Positions 1 through 10,470 are shown, numbered from the stretch's first letter. The stretch: 64,000 nt of DNA from SG8-41 sp963699525 (GCA_963699525.1 CAVOUI010000012.1:248001-312000), one strand, 5' to 3'. The notes: a model not told the origin generated them from the sequence alone. A program made the numbers and translations.

Positions 1-42
1 GCGGTCTATGCAGCGGCTCCAGTGACTATCGATCGTCGTTGA
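1..42 (+). CDS. 3' end of an unidentified upstream gene (partial)
   Basis: Frame 1 is open from the window edge to a TGA at 40-42, giving 13 codons with no recognisable motif. Its stop lies just before the GspE-like gene, so it may be the previous member of the same operon. The stretch is too short to identify and could be chance. Confidence 0.2.
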   Translation, partial: AVYAAAPVTIDRR

Positions 43-52
43 TGACCCCTAT

Positions 53-1414
<1,362 letters not shown>

Positions 1415-1472
1415 ATGCCGGCATCCGGCCCGAAGCGGTCATTCGCAAACTCAGAAATCGGTTTCCTCTCAG

Positions 1473-1493
1473 ACCCCGCTTCGGCGGGGTTTT
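1473..1493 (+). terminator. Rho-independent terminator after the GspE-like gene
   Basis: A 7-bp GC-rich stem (ACCCCGC / GCGGGGT) closed by a TTCG tetraloop is followed directly by a T run. It sits about 60 bases after the GspE-like stop and ends that transcript before the next small gene. Confidence 0.85.
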
Positions 1494-1560
1494 CGTTGGT
1501 CGCGGTCGCTGCACGCAATGGGGCACAATGAGCGCAACGTTTCTGCGATACTGGTGCACC

Positions 1561-1923
1561 ATGAGAGCAGCGTGCATGGGGCTGATACTGCTGCTGGCGG
1601 CTACCGTCAACGCGGGACAAGCGCCGGTACAGACCGCGGTCGAGCGCGAGCAGGCGCTCAACAGCGCCCAGCAGCGCGCCGGCGCCGCCTATAACGAGGT
1701 GCAGCTGGCGCGGCAGAATGCCAAGCGCGCCGAGCAGGATTTTCTCAGCGCGCAGGAACTGGATCGTGCCGCGCAGAAGCAGGCTGCGGAGACGAAGAAG
1801 CAACTGAGCGCAGCGAAGCAAGCGCTTGACGCTGCGAAGGCGAGGGATGCAAATGCGCGCAAGGCCTACGAGCAAGCGCTGAATGAAGTGGACCGTGCCC
1901 GGAAAGCCCCGGCGGCACGATAG
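1561..1923 (+). CDS. Small exported alanine-rich coiled-coil protein
   Basis: This is a 120-aa protein of unknown function. Residues 1-18 form a signal peptide (MRAACMGLILLLAATVNA, cleavage likely before GQAP). The rest is almost entirely Ala/Gln/Lys/Arg/Glu helix with heptad-like spacing, so a periplasmic coiled coil is likely, similar in style to Lpp- or TolA-like spacers but with no recognisable family. The open frame extends upstream to 1411, but it would then run through the terminator of the preceding gene. ATG 1561 places the signal peptide correctly; ATG 1528 is possible. It stands alone between a terminator and the next small gene. Confidence 0.6.
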   Translation: MRAACMGLILLLAATVNAGQAPVQTAVEREQALNSAQQRAGAAYNEVQLARQNAKRAEQDFLSAQELDRAAQKQAAETKKQLSAAKQALDAAKARDANARKAYEQALNEVDRARKAPAAR

Positions 1924-2009
1924 GGCGTTTGCAGGGTCAACGGCCGCCGGTGATATAGTCAACCGCGAGCCGCCCAAAGCGTTATTCCCGTAACACAGCG
2001 GGGTGAACC

Positions 2010-2292
2010 ATGAGATACGTCTATTGGATCCTGTTGCTGGCTGCCTGGTCCGTGTTTGCCGCGGGGGAAACAGGGGTAGACCCGGGAGCCAGGAAGACGC
2101 TCGCCGTCCAGACCGAGTCCTGCGATGGAGCGGTTGAAACCGGCGGCGGTCGACCGCCTCGCCCAGCAGCCGGCGTGCTGCAAGGCCAACAAAGGGGTGT
2201 GCGGCTGCCGCGCGGGCAAGATCGTCTGCTGCGACAAGACCTTCAGCGACACCTGCACGTGCAATCGGGAAGACGGGCCGGACGCTTCCTAG
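2010..2292 (+). CDS. Small exported cysteine-rich protein (one frame correction needed)
   Basis: The first frame gives a signal peptide (MRYVYWILLLAAWSVFAAG) and a short linker ending in TESCD. The +1 frame from about 2127 then gives a compact cysteine-rich domain with the pattern CC-x6-C-x-C-x6-CC-x7-C-x-C (nine residues pair as CC, CGC, CC, CTC) and stops at TAG 2290. Removing one G in the GATGGAG context near 2127 joins both parts into about 93 aa. In the uncorrected frame the cysteines disappear and the protein becomes Arg/Gly-rich, which argues that the second frame is the real one. The cysteine spacing suggests a disulfide-stabilised or metal-binding periplasmic peptide; I do not recognise the family. 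An internal ATG at 2125 could alternatively start the second part. Confidence 0.55.
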
Positions 2293-2304
2293 AAAGCGTG
2301 GCAG

Positions 2305-4029
2305 CTACTTCTTGGTGAGGGTCCACGCGCCGTCTGACGCGAGCGCGGAAGGATCGACCCGGAGCTGCTGCAGCCGGGTGAGGAAGAGCCGCGATGGTCC
2401 ATCGTCCGGCTTTGCCTTCAAGCATTCGTTGAAGCACCTCTCGGCATTCCCCCAATCGCCCTTGCGGTAGTACCCCAATCCCTGCTCGAAGCGGCTCTTG
2501 ACCTCCGTCACGGCCGGGTCGAGCTGTCCCTTGCGTCCCAGCAGCTCGAACACGCGCACCGGCTCGGTCTTGCCTACCACGCGGATGCTGTCGAGCTCCC
2601 GCGCCTCCACTGCGTCAGCGGCGAGCTTCCACGTGTCCTCGTTGATCAGGATGGTGGTGCCGTACTCCTTGTTGGCGCCCTCCAGCCGCGAGGCGAGGTT
2701 GACGGTGTCGCCGATCACGGTGAAGCCTTTCGCGGACTCCGACCCGATGGTGCCGACGGTCACGTCGCCGGTGGCGATGCCCATGCGGATGTTGACCGCG
2801 GGGAGCCCCTTCCGCAGGCCCATGATGTCGGGCAGCATGCTGCGGAATTGCTCGAGCCGCGCCATCTGCTCCAGCGCCGAGAAGCAGGCGAGCTTGGCGT
2901 GCTGCTTCTCGTCGGTGAACGGCGGCCCCCAATAGGCCATGATCGCGTCGCCGATGAACTTGTCGAGGATCCCGCCGTACTCCCGGATCGGCTCCGACAT
3001 CAGCGTGAAGTACCGGTTGAGGAACCGCACGACGCCGTCCGGCGTCAGCTGCTCGCCCAGCGCCGTGAACCCGACGAGATCGGAGAAGAACACGGTCATT
3101 ACCCGCTTCTCTCCGCCGGTGGAGGAGAGCTGGTTCTCGAGCAGCCCCTTGACGATGCGCGGGTCCACGTACTTGCCGAAGGTGTCCTTGATGCGCTCCT
3201 TCTCGCGCAGCCCGGCGACCATGTTGTTGAACGACTCGGTCAACGCGGCAATCTCATCGGCCGAGCTCGCCTGGATGCGGATACTGAGATCGCCTTCCTC
3301 GACTTTCTTGGTGCCGGAGAGGAGCCGGCGCACCGGCTGCACCAGGTTGCGGGTGATGACGGCCGCGAAGATCAGGCCGAGCACGCCGGCGATGAGGGTG
3401 ATGCCCCAGTTGAGGCGAATCGACTTTTCCTCTTCCGCGCGCGCGTTGTCCGCGGCGCCCTGGGTGACCTTCTGCAGCACGACGATCACTTTTTCCATGC
3501 GCGCGTCGATGGCGTCCTTCTCCCTCACCATCGCCTCGCGCACGATCTTGAGAGAGCGCGGGTTGCCTTCCTCGGCCTCGATCAGGAACTGCCGGAAGGT
3601 CGCGTGGAAATGCTGGCGCGCGGTCTGGATGTCCGGCAGCTCGTCCTTCAGCACCGCGAAGGCGACGCGGTCCACATCGACCTCGCGGGAGGCAATCGCC
3701 TGCTCGACGAGACGCAGGCTCGAGTCGATGACCTGGTCGGCGTTGACGCCCCGCTGGTCGAACAGCCGCTGCTCCTCCTCGAGGGCGGCGCGGTCGCGAT
3801 CGCGGGCCTGCATGAGAAGCAGGATGCGCTCGAAGTGCACCACCTGCTGGCGCACCAGCGTTTCCACGCTCCCGATCTGCTGGTCGAGCGGAACGTAGTA
3901 GCCGGAAAGCGCGGCGACTTCGTTGTTGAGGATCTTGAGATTGCGCGCCGACAGCCCCGTCACCACCACCATCAGCACCAGCAGGCCAAGGGCGATGCTG
4001 TAGATCTTGAGGCTGATGGGGCGCTGCAT
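2305..4029 (-). CDS. Membrane class III adenylate/guanylate cyclase with HAMP domain
   Basis: The 574-aa inner-membrane protein makes a cyclic nucleotide, most likely cAMP. An N-terminal helix (about 9-28), a helical sensor of about 180 residues resembling a four-helix-bundle ligand domain, and a second membrane helix (about 208-228) lead into a HAMP domain (about 229-282). The cyclase domain (about 310-490) has both metal aspartates (FFSDLVGFT and FIGDAIMAYWG) and the N-x3-R transition-state pair (GDTVNLASRLEG), so it should be active. A short TPR-like tail follows. The gene lies 7 bases downstream of the SDR gene on the same strand, probably in one operon. It is one of two cyclases in the window; a kinase with a cyclic-nucleotide domain lies at 56.9 kb. 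Confidence 0.88.
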   Translation of the reverse strand: MQRPISLKIYSIALGLLVLMVVVTGLSARNLKILNNEVAALSGYYVPLDQQIGSVETLVRQQVVHFERILLLMQARDRDRAALEEEQRLFDQRGVNADQVIDSSLRLVEQAIASREVDVDRVAFAVLKDELPDIQTARQHFHATFRQFLIEAEEGNPRSLKIVREAMVREKDAIDARMEKVIVVLQKVTQGAADNARAEEEKSIRLNWGITLIAGVLGLIFAAVITRNLVQPVRRLLSGTKKVEEGDLSIRIQASSADEIAALTESFNNMVAGLREKERIKDTFGKYVDPRIVKGLLENQLSSTGGEKRVMTVFFSDLVGFTALGEQLTPDGVVRFLNRYFTLMSEPIREYGGILDKFIGDAIMAYWGPPFTDEKQHAKLACFSALEQMARLEQFRSMLPDIMGLRKGLPAVNIRMGIATGDVTVGTIGSESAKGFTVIGDTVNLASRLEGANKEYGTTILINEDTWKLAADAVEARELDSIRVVGKTEPVRVFELLGRKGQLDPAVTEVKSRFEQGLGYYRKGDWGNAERCFNECLKAKPDDGPSRLFLTRLQQLRVDPSALASDGAWTLTKK

Positions 4030-4036
4030 CGCGCTG

Positions 4037-4816
4037 CTAGCGCGGGGTGCGTGCGCTGTTGCCGCCGTCCACGCTGATGACAGTGCCCGTTACGTACGAG
4101 GCGCGGTCCGAGCAGAGAAACGCTACGACATCCGCGACCTCTTCCACCGTGGCGGGCCGGCCGAAGGGGAAGCCCTTGGTCAGCTCGCGCCAGCGCTCCG
4201 GGTCGCCCAGGTCCTTCTGCGCCTGGTTGCGCCAGCGCATGACACCGCGGTCGGTCGCGGTCGCGCTGGGATTGAGACCGATCACCCGCACGCCGTGATT
4301 GGGGCTCTCTGCACCGAGCGCGCGCGAGAACGCCATCAAGCCCGCGTTCGCCATGCTGCCCGCGATATAGCCCGCGGTGGGCCGCTCCCCGGCGCCGCCG
4401 ATGATGTTGACGATGACGCCGTGCTTGCGCTCGCACATCGCGGCATAGATCGCGCGCGAGAGATTGATGTAGCCGAACACCTTGAGCTCCCACGAGTCGC
4501 GCCACACCTTCTCGTCGAGCGCGGTGAGCGTGCCCTGGGGAATCGCGCCGGCGTTGTTCACCAGGATGTCGACGCCGCGGCAGGTCTCGCCGAGCTTCCT
4601 CGCGTTCTCGCTCACGGCGAGGTCGAGCGCGTGGGTGGTGATGTTGACCTTGTGCGCGGCCGCGATCTTCTTGCGCGCGGCCTCGAGGTCGGCGGCGTTG
4701 CGCGAGGCGAGGTGAAGATGGCAGCCTTCGGCGGCGAGCGACTGCGCCACGCCGAGACCGATGCCGCGCGAGCCGCCAGTGATAAGGGCGGTGCGTCCGG
4801 AAAGTTTGAGGTCCAT
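4037..4816 (-). CDS. SDR-family oxidoreductase with non-canonical active site
   Basis: This is a 259-aa Rossmann-fold short-chain dehydrogenase/reductase. The nucleotide-binding glycine motif TGGSRGIG is near residues 13-20, and NNAG is near 88-91. The catalytic Tyr-x3-Lys is not visible: where it should align, the sequence reads GSMANAGLMAF, putting Gly at the Tyr position and Asn at the Lys position. The C-terminal part (DRASYVTGTVISVDGG) is typical of the family. The substrate is unknown. The protein may use another proton donor or act mainly as a binding protein. It precedes the cyclase gene by 7 bases on the same strand. Confidence 0.82.
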   Translation of the reverse strand: MDLKLSGRTALITGGSRGIGLGVAQSLAAEGCHLHLASRNAADLEAARKKIAAAHKVNITTHALDLAVSENARKLGETCRGVDILVNNAGAIPQGTLTALDEKVWRDSWELKVFGYINLSRAIYAAMCERKHGVIVNIIGGAGERPTAGYIAGSMANAGLMAFSRALGAESPNHGVRVIGLNPSATATDRGVMRWRNQAQKDLGDPERWRELTKGFPFGRPATVEEVADVVAFLCSDRASYVTGTVISVDGGNSARTPR

Positions 4817-4998
4817 ATCGCGTTCGAATTTGTTGTTGGTAGGAGAACCCGGCGGGTGCCGGGCGGACTATTCTACTGTATCCAACCGGCGACACCCCGG
4901 AGGCGGCCGGTCAACCGGCGCCGGAGCTCGCGCGTTACTGTGCTGACCGGAGTTTCGATTCCGGCATAACCCACGTACCCGAGGAAAGGAGTAACAAC

Positions 4999-5286
4999 AT
5001 GAGCAAGCTGCTGTCCACGTTGATCGCCATTGCCTTTGCTGCTGCCGCTTCCGGCGCCGCGGCCCAGGCCACGCCCGCGGCCCCGGCCAAGGGCGAGCCC
5101 GCCAAGGCGGCCCCGGCGACGCCGGATAAGGCGAAGGCCGACAAGCCCAAGGCCTCGAAATCGAAGAGCAACACCAAGAAAGCCGACCCCAAGGCGAAGC
5201 CGAAGCCCAAGGGCGAAGCCAAGAAGGGCAACGGCACGAAGGCCGAAGCCAAGAAGCCCGAAGGCACCTCTTCGGCGGTGAAGTAA
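4999..5286 (+). CDS. Small exported Lys/Ala/Pro-rich basic protein
   Basis: The protein has 95 aa. Residues 1-23 form a signal peptide (MSKLLSTLIAIAFAAAASGAAAQ). The mature part is almost only Lys, Ala, Pro, Gly, Glu, Ser and Thr, resembling histone H1-like or PAKK-type tails. It has no cysteines and no aromatic residues after the signal, so it is likely disordered and strongly positive. A good ribosome site (GAGGAAAGGAG) precedes the ATG and a strong terminator follows, so it is a monocistronic gene. A role in binding nucleic acid or acidic polymer outside the membrane can only be guessed. Confidence 0.7.
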   Translation: MSKLLSTLIAIAFAAAASGAAAQATPAAPAKGEPAKAAPATPDKAKADKPKASKSKSNTKKADPKAKPKPKGEAKKGNGTKAEAKKPEGTSSAVK

Positions 5287-5350
5287 GCAGACTCCGCCGG
5301 CAATCCCGGCGAAACGCGACCGCGGCAAGCCGCGGCGCGCGACGCCGGAA

Positions 5351-5377
5351 AGGCAGGGTCGACGACCCTGCCTTTTT
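5351..5377 (+). terminator. Rho-independent terminator
   Basis: A nine-base-pair stem (GGCAGGGTC / GACCCTGCC) with a GAC loop is followed by TTTTT. It ends the transcript of the Lys-rich exported protein and isolates it from the next gene. Confidence 0.9.
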
Positions 5378-5407
5378 CTTTGCCTCGTGACGCCTTATCC
5401 TCGCCGG

Positions 5408-6542
5408 ATGCACTACGTCGACTCGATTACCGGCGCAACCTATTCCCTCGCCGAGCCGCGCTGGCGCGGCGACTCCGGCGGCCACGTCAATCTCGGCCCC
5501 GCGCCGGGGCTGAAGCGCGGCGACATCGACGGTTCGGTCAATTCCCTTTGGCGCTATCGCAAGGCGCTGCTGGTCGACGCCGGGAGCGCGGTCACGATGG
5601 GCGAGGGCTGGACGCCGCTCGTCGGCGCCCAATGGGACGGGGTGGATCTTGGATTCAAGCTCGATTTCATGATGCCGAGCGGCTCCTTCAAGGACCGCGG
5701 CATGACCGTGATGGTGAGCTACCTGCGGGGCCGCGGCGTCACCGAAGTTCTGGAGGATTCCTCGGGCAATGCAGGCGCGTCGCTTTCCGCCTACTGCGCG
5801 CGAGCGGGCATGCGCTGCCGCGTGCTGGTGCCGGAGTCGGCATCGTATCCGAAGATCGCCCAGATTGCGGCGTGCGGCGCGGAGGTGGTGACCGTCAAGG
5901 GATCGCGCCAGGACGTCGCCGACGCAGCGCTCGCCATGAGCCGGGAAATCTTTTATGCGAGCCACAACTGGCAGCCGTTTTTCGCGGAGGGCACGAAGAC
6001 GCTCGCGTACGAGCTGTGGGAGCAGCTCGGGTTCCGCGCGCCGGACAGCGTGGTGATGCCGGTCGGCTACGGCGCCAACGTGCTCGGCTGCGATCGCGGC
6101 TTTTCCGAGCTGCTGCGCAACGGGGAAATTCGGCGCGTGCCGCGCCTCTACGGCGTGCAGGCGGCGAACTGCGCGCCCTATTTCGCCGCCTTCCGGGCCG
6201 GTGTCGAGAATTACGTGCCGGTCCCGGTCAGCGCGACCGTTGCGGAGGGGATCGCGTCATCGAAGCCGACGCGGATGCGCGAAGTGCTCGCGCCAGTGCG
6301 CGCCTCCGGCGGCGAGATCGTGGCGGTGACCGAGGACGAGATCGTGCGCGCGCTCGCCGCGCTGGCGAGGAAGGGCTTCTATGTCGAGCCCACGTCAGCC
6401 GCCGCGGCGGCGGGATTGACCCAGCTCATTGCGCGCGGGGCGATCAAGCGGGGCGAGACGACGGTGCTGGTGCTCACGGGCACGGGCCTGAAGGCGTCCG
6501 AGAAGGATCGGCGAGCTTCTCGGGCTCGGCGCGCGTCAATGA
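5408..6542 (+). CDS. Threonine synthase-like PLP enzyme (one frame correction near the 3' end)
   Basis: This fold type II PLP enzyme resembles threonine synthase, which converts O-phosphohomoserine to threonine. Motifs: the N-terminal zone starting MHYVDSITGATYSLAEPRW, the PLP lysine in PSGSFKDRGM, the substrate loop DSSGNAGASLSAY, a glycine-rich phosphate cradle, and a C-terminal TGTGLKAS. An extra G near 6505 moves the frame; removing it restores the natural end KIGELLGLGARQ and a TGA at 6540-6542, about 377 aa. Without the correction the frame runs on through a repeat into the neighbouring antisense gene. A GTG at 5387 is an alternative start. No thrA or thrB lies nearby, so a related threonine synthase-like lyase is possible. 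Confidence 0.82.
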
Positions 6543-6558
6543 TAAGCGACTGTCAGCT

Positions 6559-6624
6559 CGTCATTCCCGCGAAGGCGGGATCTAGCGCAATCCCGCCCTG
6601 TGTCCCCGCCTTCGCGAGGACGAC
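6559..6624. repeat. REP-like palindromic repeat between convergent genes
   Basis: Two 22-base arms, 6559-6580 and 6603-6624, are imperfect inverted repeats around the core CGCGAAGGCGGG. The core matches the widespread proteobacterial extragenic repeat that reads VIPAKAGI when translated. It fills the space between the stops of the threonine synthase-like gene and the dienelactone hydrolase gene and could act as a two-way transcription or mRNA 3'-end barrier. Confidence 0.7.
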
Positions 6625-6631
6625 GGCACGT

Positions 6632-7506
6632 TTACGCCACGCCGTGCTTCTTGAACCACGCCTGCATCCGCTTCCAGCCGTCCTCCGCCGCTTCCTTGCG
6701 GTAGTTGGGGCGGTAGTCCGCGTAGAACGCGTGCGGCGCGCCGTCGTAGACCACGATTTCGCTCGTGGTAGTTGCCCGCGCTCTTCAACGCGCCGCGCAT
6801 CTGCTCGACGTTCGCGACCGGAATGCTGGCGTCCTCGGCCCCGTAGAGCCCGAGCACCGGCACCTTGAGGTGCGGCGCGAGCTCAACCGGGTAGGCGGGC
6901 TGCAGCGGCGCTCTTCGCAGGCGCGACAAGACGGCCGTACCAGGCAACGCCTGCTTTCACCTTCGGGTTGTGCACGCAGTAGGTCCAGGTCATGCGGCCG
7001 CCCCAGCAGAAGCCGGTTATCCCGAGCCTTGAGGGATCGGCCTTGCCGGTGGATGCGGCGTAAACGACGGAAGCATCGAGGTCCGACATCACCTGGCTGT
7101 CGGGCACAAAGTTCACGACCTTGGCGAAGATCTCCTGGTTGTCCGTCAATTTCGTGACGTCGCCCTGGCGATGGTAGAGATCCACCGCGATCGCGAAATA
7201 GCCGAGCTTGGCAAGGCGCCGGCAGACGTCCTTGATGTGCTCGTGCACGCCGAAGATCTCCTGGACTACCAGCACCAGAGGCAGTTTTCCGCCCTTTTCC
7301 GGATGCGCACGGTAAGCCGGCACCGTCCCGGTCATGGTCTGGATCGTCACTTCGCCCGCGACGAGGCCCTTCGTGTCGGTCGTGATGGTTGTGGAAGCGA
7401 TGGGCTGCACGATCCTCGCAAATCCCTGCGGCAGCAGCGCCGTGACGAGATCCTGCAGTCCTCCCTCGGTTCGCGGCAGCGCGCCGCCCAGCGCCGATGC
7501 GCTCAT
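6632..7506 (-). CDS. Dienelactone hydrolase family protein (two frame corrections)
   Basis: This is an alpha/beta hydrolase of the dienelactone hydrolase class, cytoplasmic, about 290 aa after correction. The catalytic triad is spread over three frames: nucleophile Cys in GFCWGG, Asp in YGAEDASIPV, and His in DGAPHAFYADY near the C-terminus. Each break is repaired by removing one base, near 6915 and near 6768, after which the frame runs to TAA at 6632-6634. Start ATG 7506 has a good ribosome site (GGGAGGAC). The upstream in-frame codons to 7650 overlap the promoter region of the divergent enolase-family gene and are not needed. A hydrolase of chloroaromatic or other lactone intermediates is the family role; the substrate here is unknown. 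Confidence 0.82.
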
Positions 7507-7630
7507 GTGTCCTCCCGTTCGAGATGAGTGGAACGATCGCGGAAAAATCGCGCTGGAGTATACCGCGCTTGACACCGCGAAGGCACGCGACTTAGATTCG
7601 CCAGCTCCCGTACCGCCTGCGCGAGCCGCC

Positions 7631-8788
7631 ATGAAAATCACCTCGGTCAAGAGCTACAGCGTGCATCCCGGCTGGCGCAAGAACCTCATCTTCGTCAAGG
7701 TCGAGACTGACGCCGGCCTCCACGGCTGGGGCGAGGCCTACTCCCAGTACGACCGCGACCCCGCGGTGATGGCGCATCTCGAGGCGCTCGGCCGCTATTG
7801 CGCGGGCCGGAGCCCCTTCGACATCAAGCATTTCACCCAGGTCGCCTTCGACGACTACGCGCAGCGGCGCGGCTCGGTCGAGCTCTGGTGCGCGGTCTCG
7901 GGCATCGAGCAGGCGCTGTGGGACATCGTCGGGAAGAGCTGCCGGCAGCCGGTCTATAACCTTCTAGGCGGGCGCTGCCGCGACCGGATCCGCGTCTACG
8001 CCAACGGCTGGAGCTACCAGTTGAAGGAACCGGCCGACTACGCGCGCGCGGCGGAGAAGGTCGTCCAGCAGGGGTTCGACGCGCTCAAGCTCGATCCGCT
8101 GCCGAGCCCCTGGCGGTCCTGGATCCCGAAAGAGCAGGAAGAGCGCGCGGTCCGCGTGGTGAAAGCGGTGCGCGAGGCGGTGGGGCCCAAGGTCGATATC
8201 CTGATCGACCAGCACCGGCGCCTTGCCCCGATGCACGCCATCCGCCTCGACAAGCGGCTCGCCGAGTTCGGGCTTTACTGGATGGAGGAATCCTGCCAGG
8301 CGGAGTATCCGGACGAGCTCGCTCAGATCCGGCGCGAGACCGGGCTGCCGATGGTCATCGGGGAAGCGACCTATACCAAGACCGGCTTCCGGCCGCTCCT
8401 GGAGAAGCGCGCGGCCGACATCCTGAATCCCGATGTCGCGTGCGTGGGCGGCATCCTCGAGCTGAAGGAAATCGCGGCGATGGCCGAGCCGTATCTGGTG
8501 GCGATGTCACCGCACAACTACAACTCGACGCTGGTCGCGCTCGCCGCCACCGTGCACGCTTCGGCGGTGATGCCCAACTTCCTCATCACCGAGTATTTCC
8601 TGCCGTTCGTCGAGTTCTGCGACCGGATCTCGCCCAACCAGCTGAAGCCGAAGGGCGGCTACATCGAGCTGCCAACCGCGCCCGGCCTCGGTGTCGATGT
8701 CGACGAAGAGGCGCTCAAGCGCCATCCCGCCAAGCCCTATTCGAACCGCTCGCTGCGGCAGCCCGGGGAGGAGCCCGGCGGGATCTAG
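7631..8788 (+). CDS. Enolase-superfamily (mandelate racemase / muconate lactonising) enzyme
   Basis: The protein has about 385 aa. The N-terminal capping domain starts MKITSVKSYSVHPGW. The C-terminal barrel has the acid metal ligands expected for the superfamily (Asp in LIDQH, Glu in WMEESC, Glu in IGEATY) and a His in MSPHNYNS near the end of the barrel. This pattern fits acid-sugar dehydratases such as galactonate or glucarate-type enzymes; the exact substrate cannot be read. ATG 7631 was chosen because homologues begin at this motif. The open frame further upstream overlaps the divergent hydrolase's start region. The gene stands divergent to the dienelactone hydrolase and convergent with the CapA-like gene. 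Confidence 0.83.
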   Translation: MKITSVKSYSVHPGWRKNLIFVKVETDAGLHGWGEAYSQYDRDPAVMAHLEALGRYCAGRSPFDIKHFTQVAFDDYAQRRGSVELWCAVSGIEQALWDIVGKSCRQPVYNLLGGRCRDRIRVYANGWSYQLKEPADYARAAEKVVQQGFDALKLDPLPSPWRSWIPKEQEERAVRVVKAVREAVGPKVDILIDQHRRLAPMHAIRLDKRLAEFGLYWMEESCQAEYPDELAQIRRETGLPMVIGEATYTKTGFRPLLEKRAADILNPDVACVGGILELKEIAAMAEPYLVAMSPHNYNSTLVALAATVHASAVMPNFLITEYFLPFVEFCDRISPNQLKPKGGYIELPTAPGLGVDVDEEALKRHPAKPYSNRSLRQPGEEPGGI

Positions 8789-8800
8789 GCCGCGGCGTCG

Positions 8801-9839
8801 TTACAGCGCCACGACCGCCTCGTCGCCCTCCACGGAGATGCGCGTGCTGAACGGCGCGCTGCGCTCGACCAGGTCGCGCAGCGCTTCCGGTTCCTCATTC
8901 GGCGATCGCAACAGGGTCTCGTTTCGATCGTTGTGCCGCACGAAGCGCAGCGCAACGCGCTTGATCGCGCGCTCCTCCAGCGCCACGCGCGCCAGCAGCC
9001 CCACCCAGTCACCGTGCTTGCGGCCGCCGTGCCCGGTGTGGAACGAGAAATTGCCCATGCCGTAGAAGATGGGCCTGCCCTTGTAGACCTCGACCGGCAG
9101 CACGAAATGGGGACCATGACCGATCACGACGTCGGCGCCGGAGTCAATCGCCGCGTGCGCGATTTCGGTCATGTACTGCAGAACCTCCTGGTGCAATCCC
9201 CAGTGATGCGACGAGACCAGAACGCCTCACCCGTGCGCGGAGGGCCGCCAGCTCCTCCCGGAATCGCGCCAGATACTGCGGGTCGGCCCAGGTCAGAATT
9301 ACCGGCGGCAGTCCCGGGCGGTTCATCGGAGGGATTTCCGGCCGGATCTTGTACGCGGGCACTTGGTACGCCGTATGGCCGCGAATCACGGCAACGCCGG
9401 GGGACTGTTCGCCTGCCTCGTGGTTGGTGGGCCAGTAGACCGAGGTGCGCTGCAGAACTCCGAAGTGCAACCCGCCGCGCTCGATGACGACCGGCGCGTG
9501 CGCGGTCTTCCGATCGGCGCCGCTGCCAGTATGGGCGATGCCGCGACGGTCCAGTTCCCGCAGCGACTGGGCGATCGCGTCGGGGCCGTAATTGACGTTG
9601 TTGGCCGTCCCAACCGCATGGTAGCCCGCCAGCGTCAGCGCCTCGCCTGCGGCAGGAGGCGCGTAGAAGCCCTCGTCGCCGAGGGAGCGCTTCCCCGGCG
9701 GCGCGTAGAGACAGCATTCGAGGTTGCCGAACAGGAAGTCCGCCGCGCGCAGCGTGGGGGCGACACGCGCGAACGGCGCGCGCGGGTCTTCCACGTTCAT
9801 GAGATTGACGTCGCCGGTGAGAAGGAGCTGGCGTTGCAC
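8801..9839 (-). CDS. CapA-family metallophosphoesterase-like protein (one frame correction)
   Basis: The protein has about 345 aa and belongs to the CapA / poly-gamma-glutamate synthesis family of calcineurin-like metal proteins. The first frame carries LLLTGDVNLM and FGNLECCLY. After removing one base near 9223 (AGGCGTT context) the frame continues as VLVSSHHWGLHQE, then VIGHGPHFV and FYGMGNFSFHTG, which are the family's C-terminal motifs. Both halves are needed for the metal site. The start is a GTG at 9839. Neighbours give no capsule or polyglutamate context, so the substrate is open; many CapA-like proteins in proteobacteria are soluble enzymes of unknown function. Confidence 0.78.
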
Positions 9840-9999
9840 GGCTGCGGGCGATCGGGGTTCAGCCGATTATATCGAAGGCCCGTGGCGAGCCGCCCCGCGC
9901 GTCATCACGCGCTACCCTTGACAGCCCCGCCGGGGAGCGACAAGCTTGATGCAGGGTCCAGATGCTGGAACCCGGTCAGGGCGCAGCGAGGAGGGGGAG

Positions 10000-10440
10000 A
10001 TGTTCAAAAACATCCTGATACCGACCGATGGTTCGGAGCTGTCGCAGCGCGCAGTGCAAATGGCCGTAGCGCTGGCCAAGGTGCACAGAGCGCGCATCAC
10101 CGGCATACACGTGATTCCCGACTATCACCTGCTGATCGCCTACGAGGGCGCGTTCGACCCCGTCACCGAGGAGCGCATCGAGGAGGAGGCGAAGGTGCGG
10201 GCCGAGAACTATCTCGCGTTCGTGCGCAAATGCGCCCAGGACGAGGGCGTGCCGTGCGACACCCTGTGCGAGACGAGCGATCACCCGTACGATGCGATCC
10301 TCAAGGCCGCGAACTCGCGCCAGTGCGACCTCATCGTAATGACGTCCCATGGCCGGAAGGGGATCGCGGCGGTGCTACTGGGCAGCGAGACCCGCAAGGT
10401 GCTTACCCACTCGACGATCCCGGTATTGATTGTGCGCTGA
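10000..10440 (+). CDS. Universal stress protein (UspA family)
   Basis: This is a 147-aa cytoplasmic protein starting MFKNILIPTDGSELS. The C-terminal nucleotide-binding motif G-x2-G-x7-GS is present (SHGRKGIAAVLLGSETRKVL), so it belongs to the ATP-binding Usp subgroup. A strong ribosome site (GAGGAGGGGGAG) precedes the ATG. It is a single-gene unit upstream of the small-RNA region. A second Usp occurs at 20.6 kb. Confidence 0.92.
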   Translation: MFKNILIPTDGSELSQRAVQMAVALAKVHRARITGIHVIPDYHLLIAYEGAFDPVTEERIEEEAKVRAENYLAFVRKCAQDEGVPCDTLCETSDHPYDAILKAANSRQCDLIVMTSHGRKGIAAVLLGSETRKVLTHSTIPVLIVR

Positions 10441-10470
10441 TGGATGGCTTGAGTGTTGTAACCTATTGAA

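Noticed and set aside
6543..6868. C-terminal extension of the threonine synthase-like protein
   Set aside because: Arises only from the frame error at about 6505; it reads through a REP repeat and the antisense of the dienelactone hydrolase.
9918..9946. TTGACA as a -35 element before the usp gene
   Set aside because: No -10 hexamer at 16-18 bases; the nearest candidates are poor.
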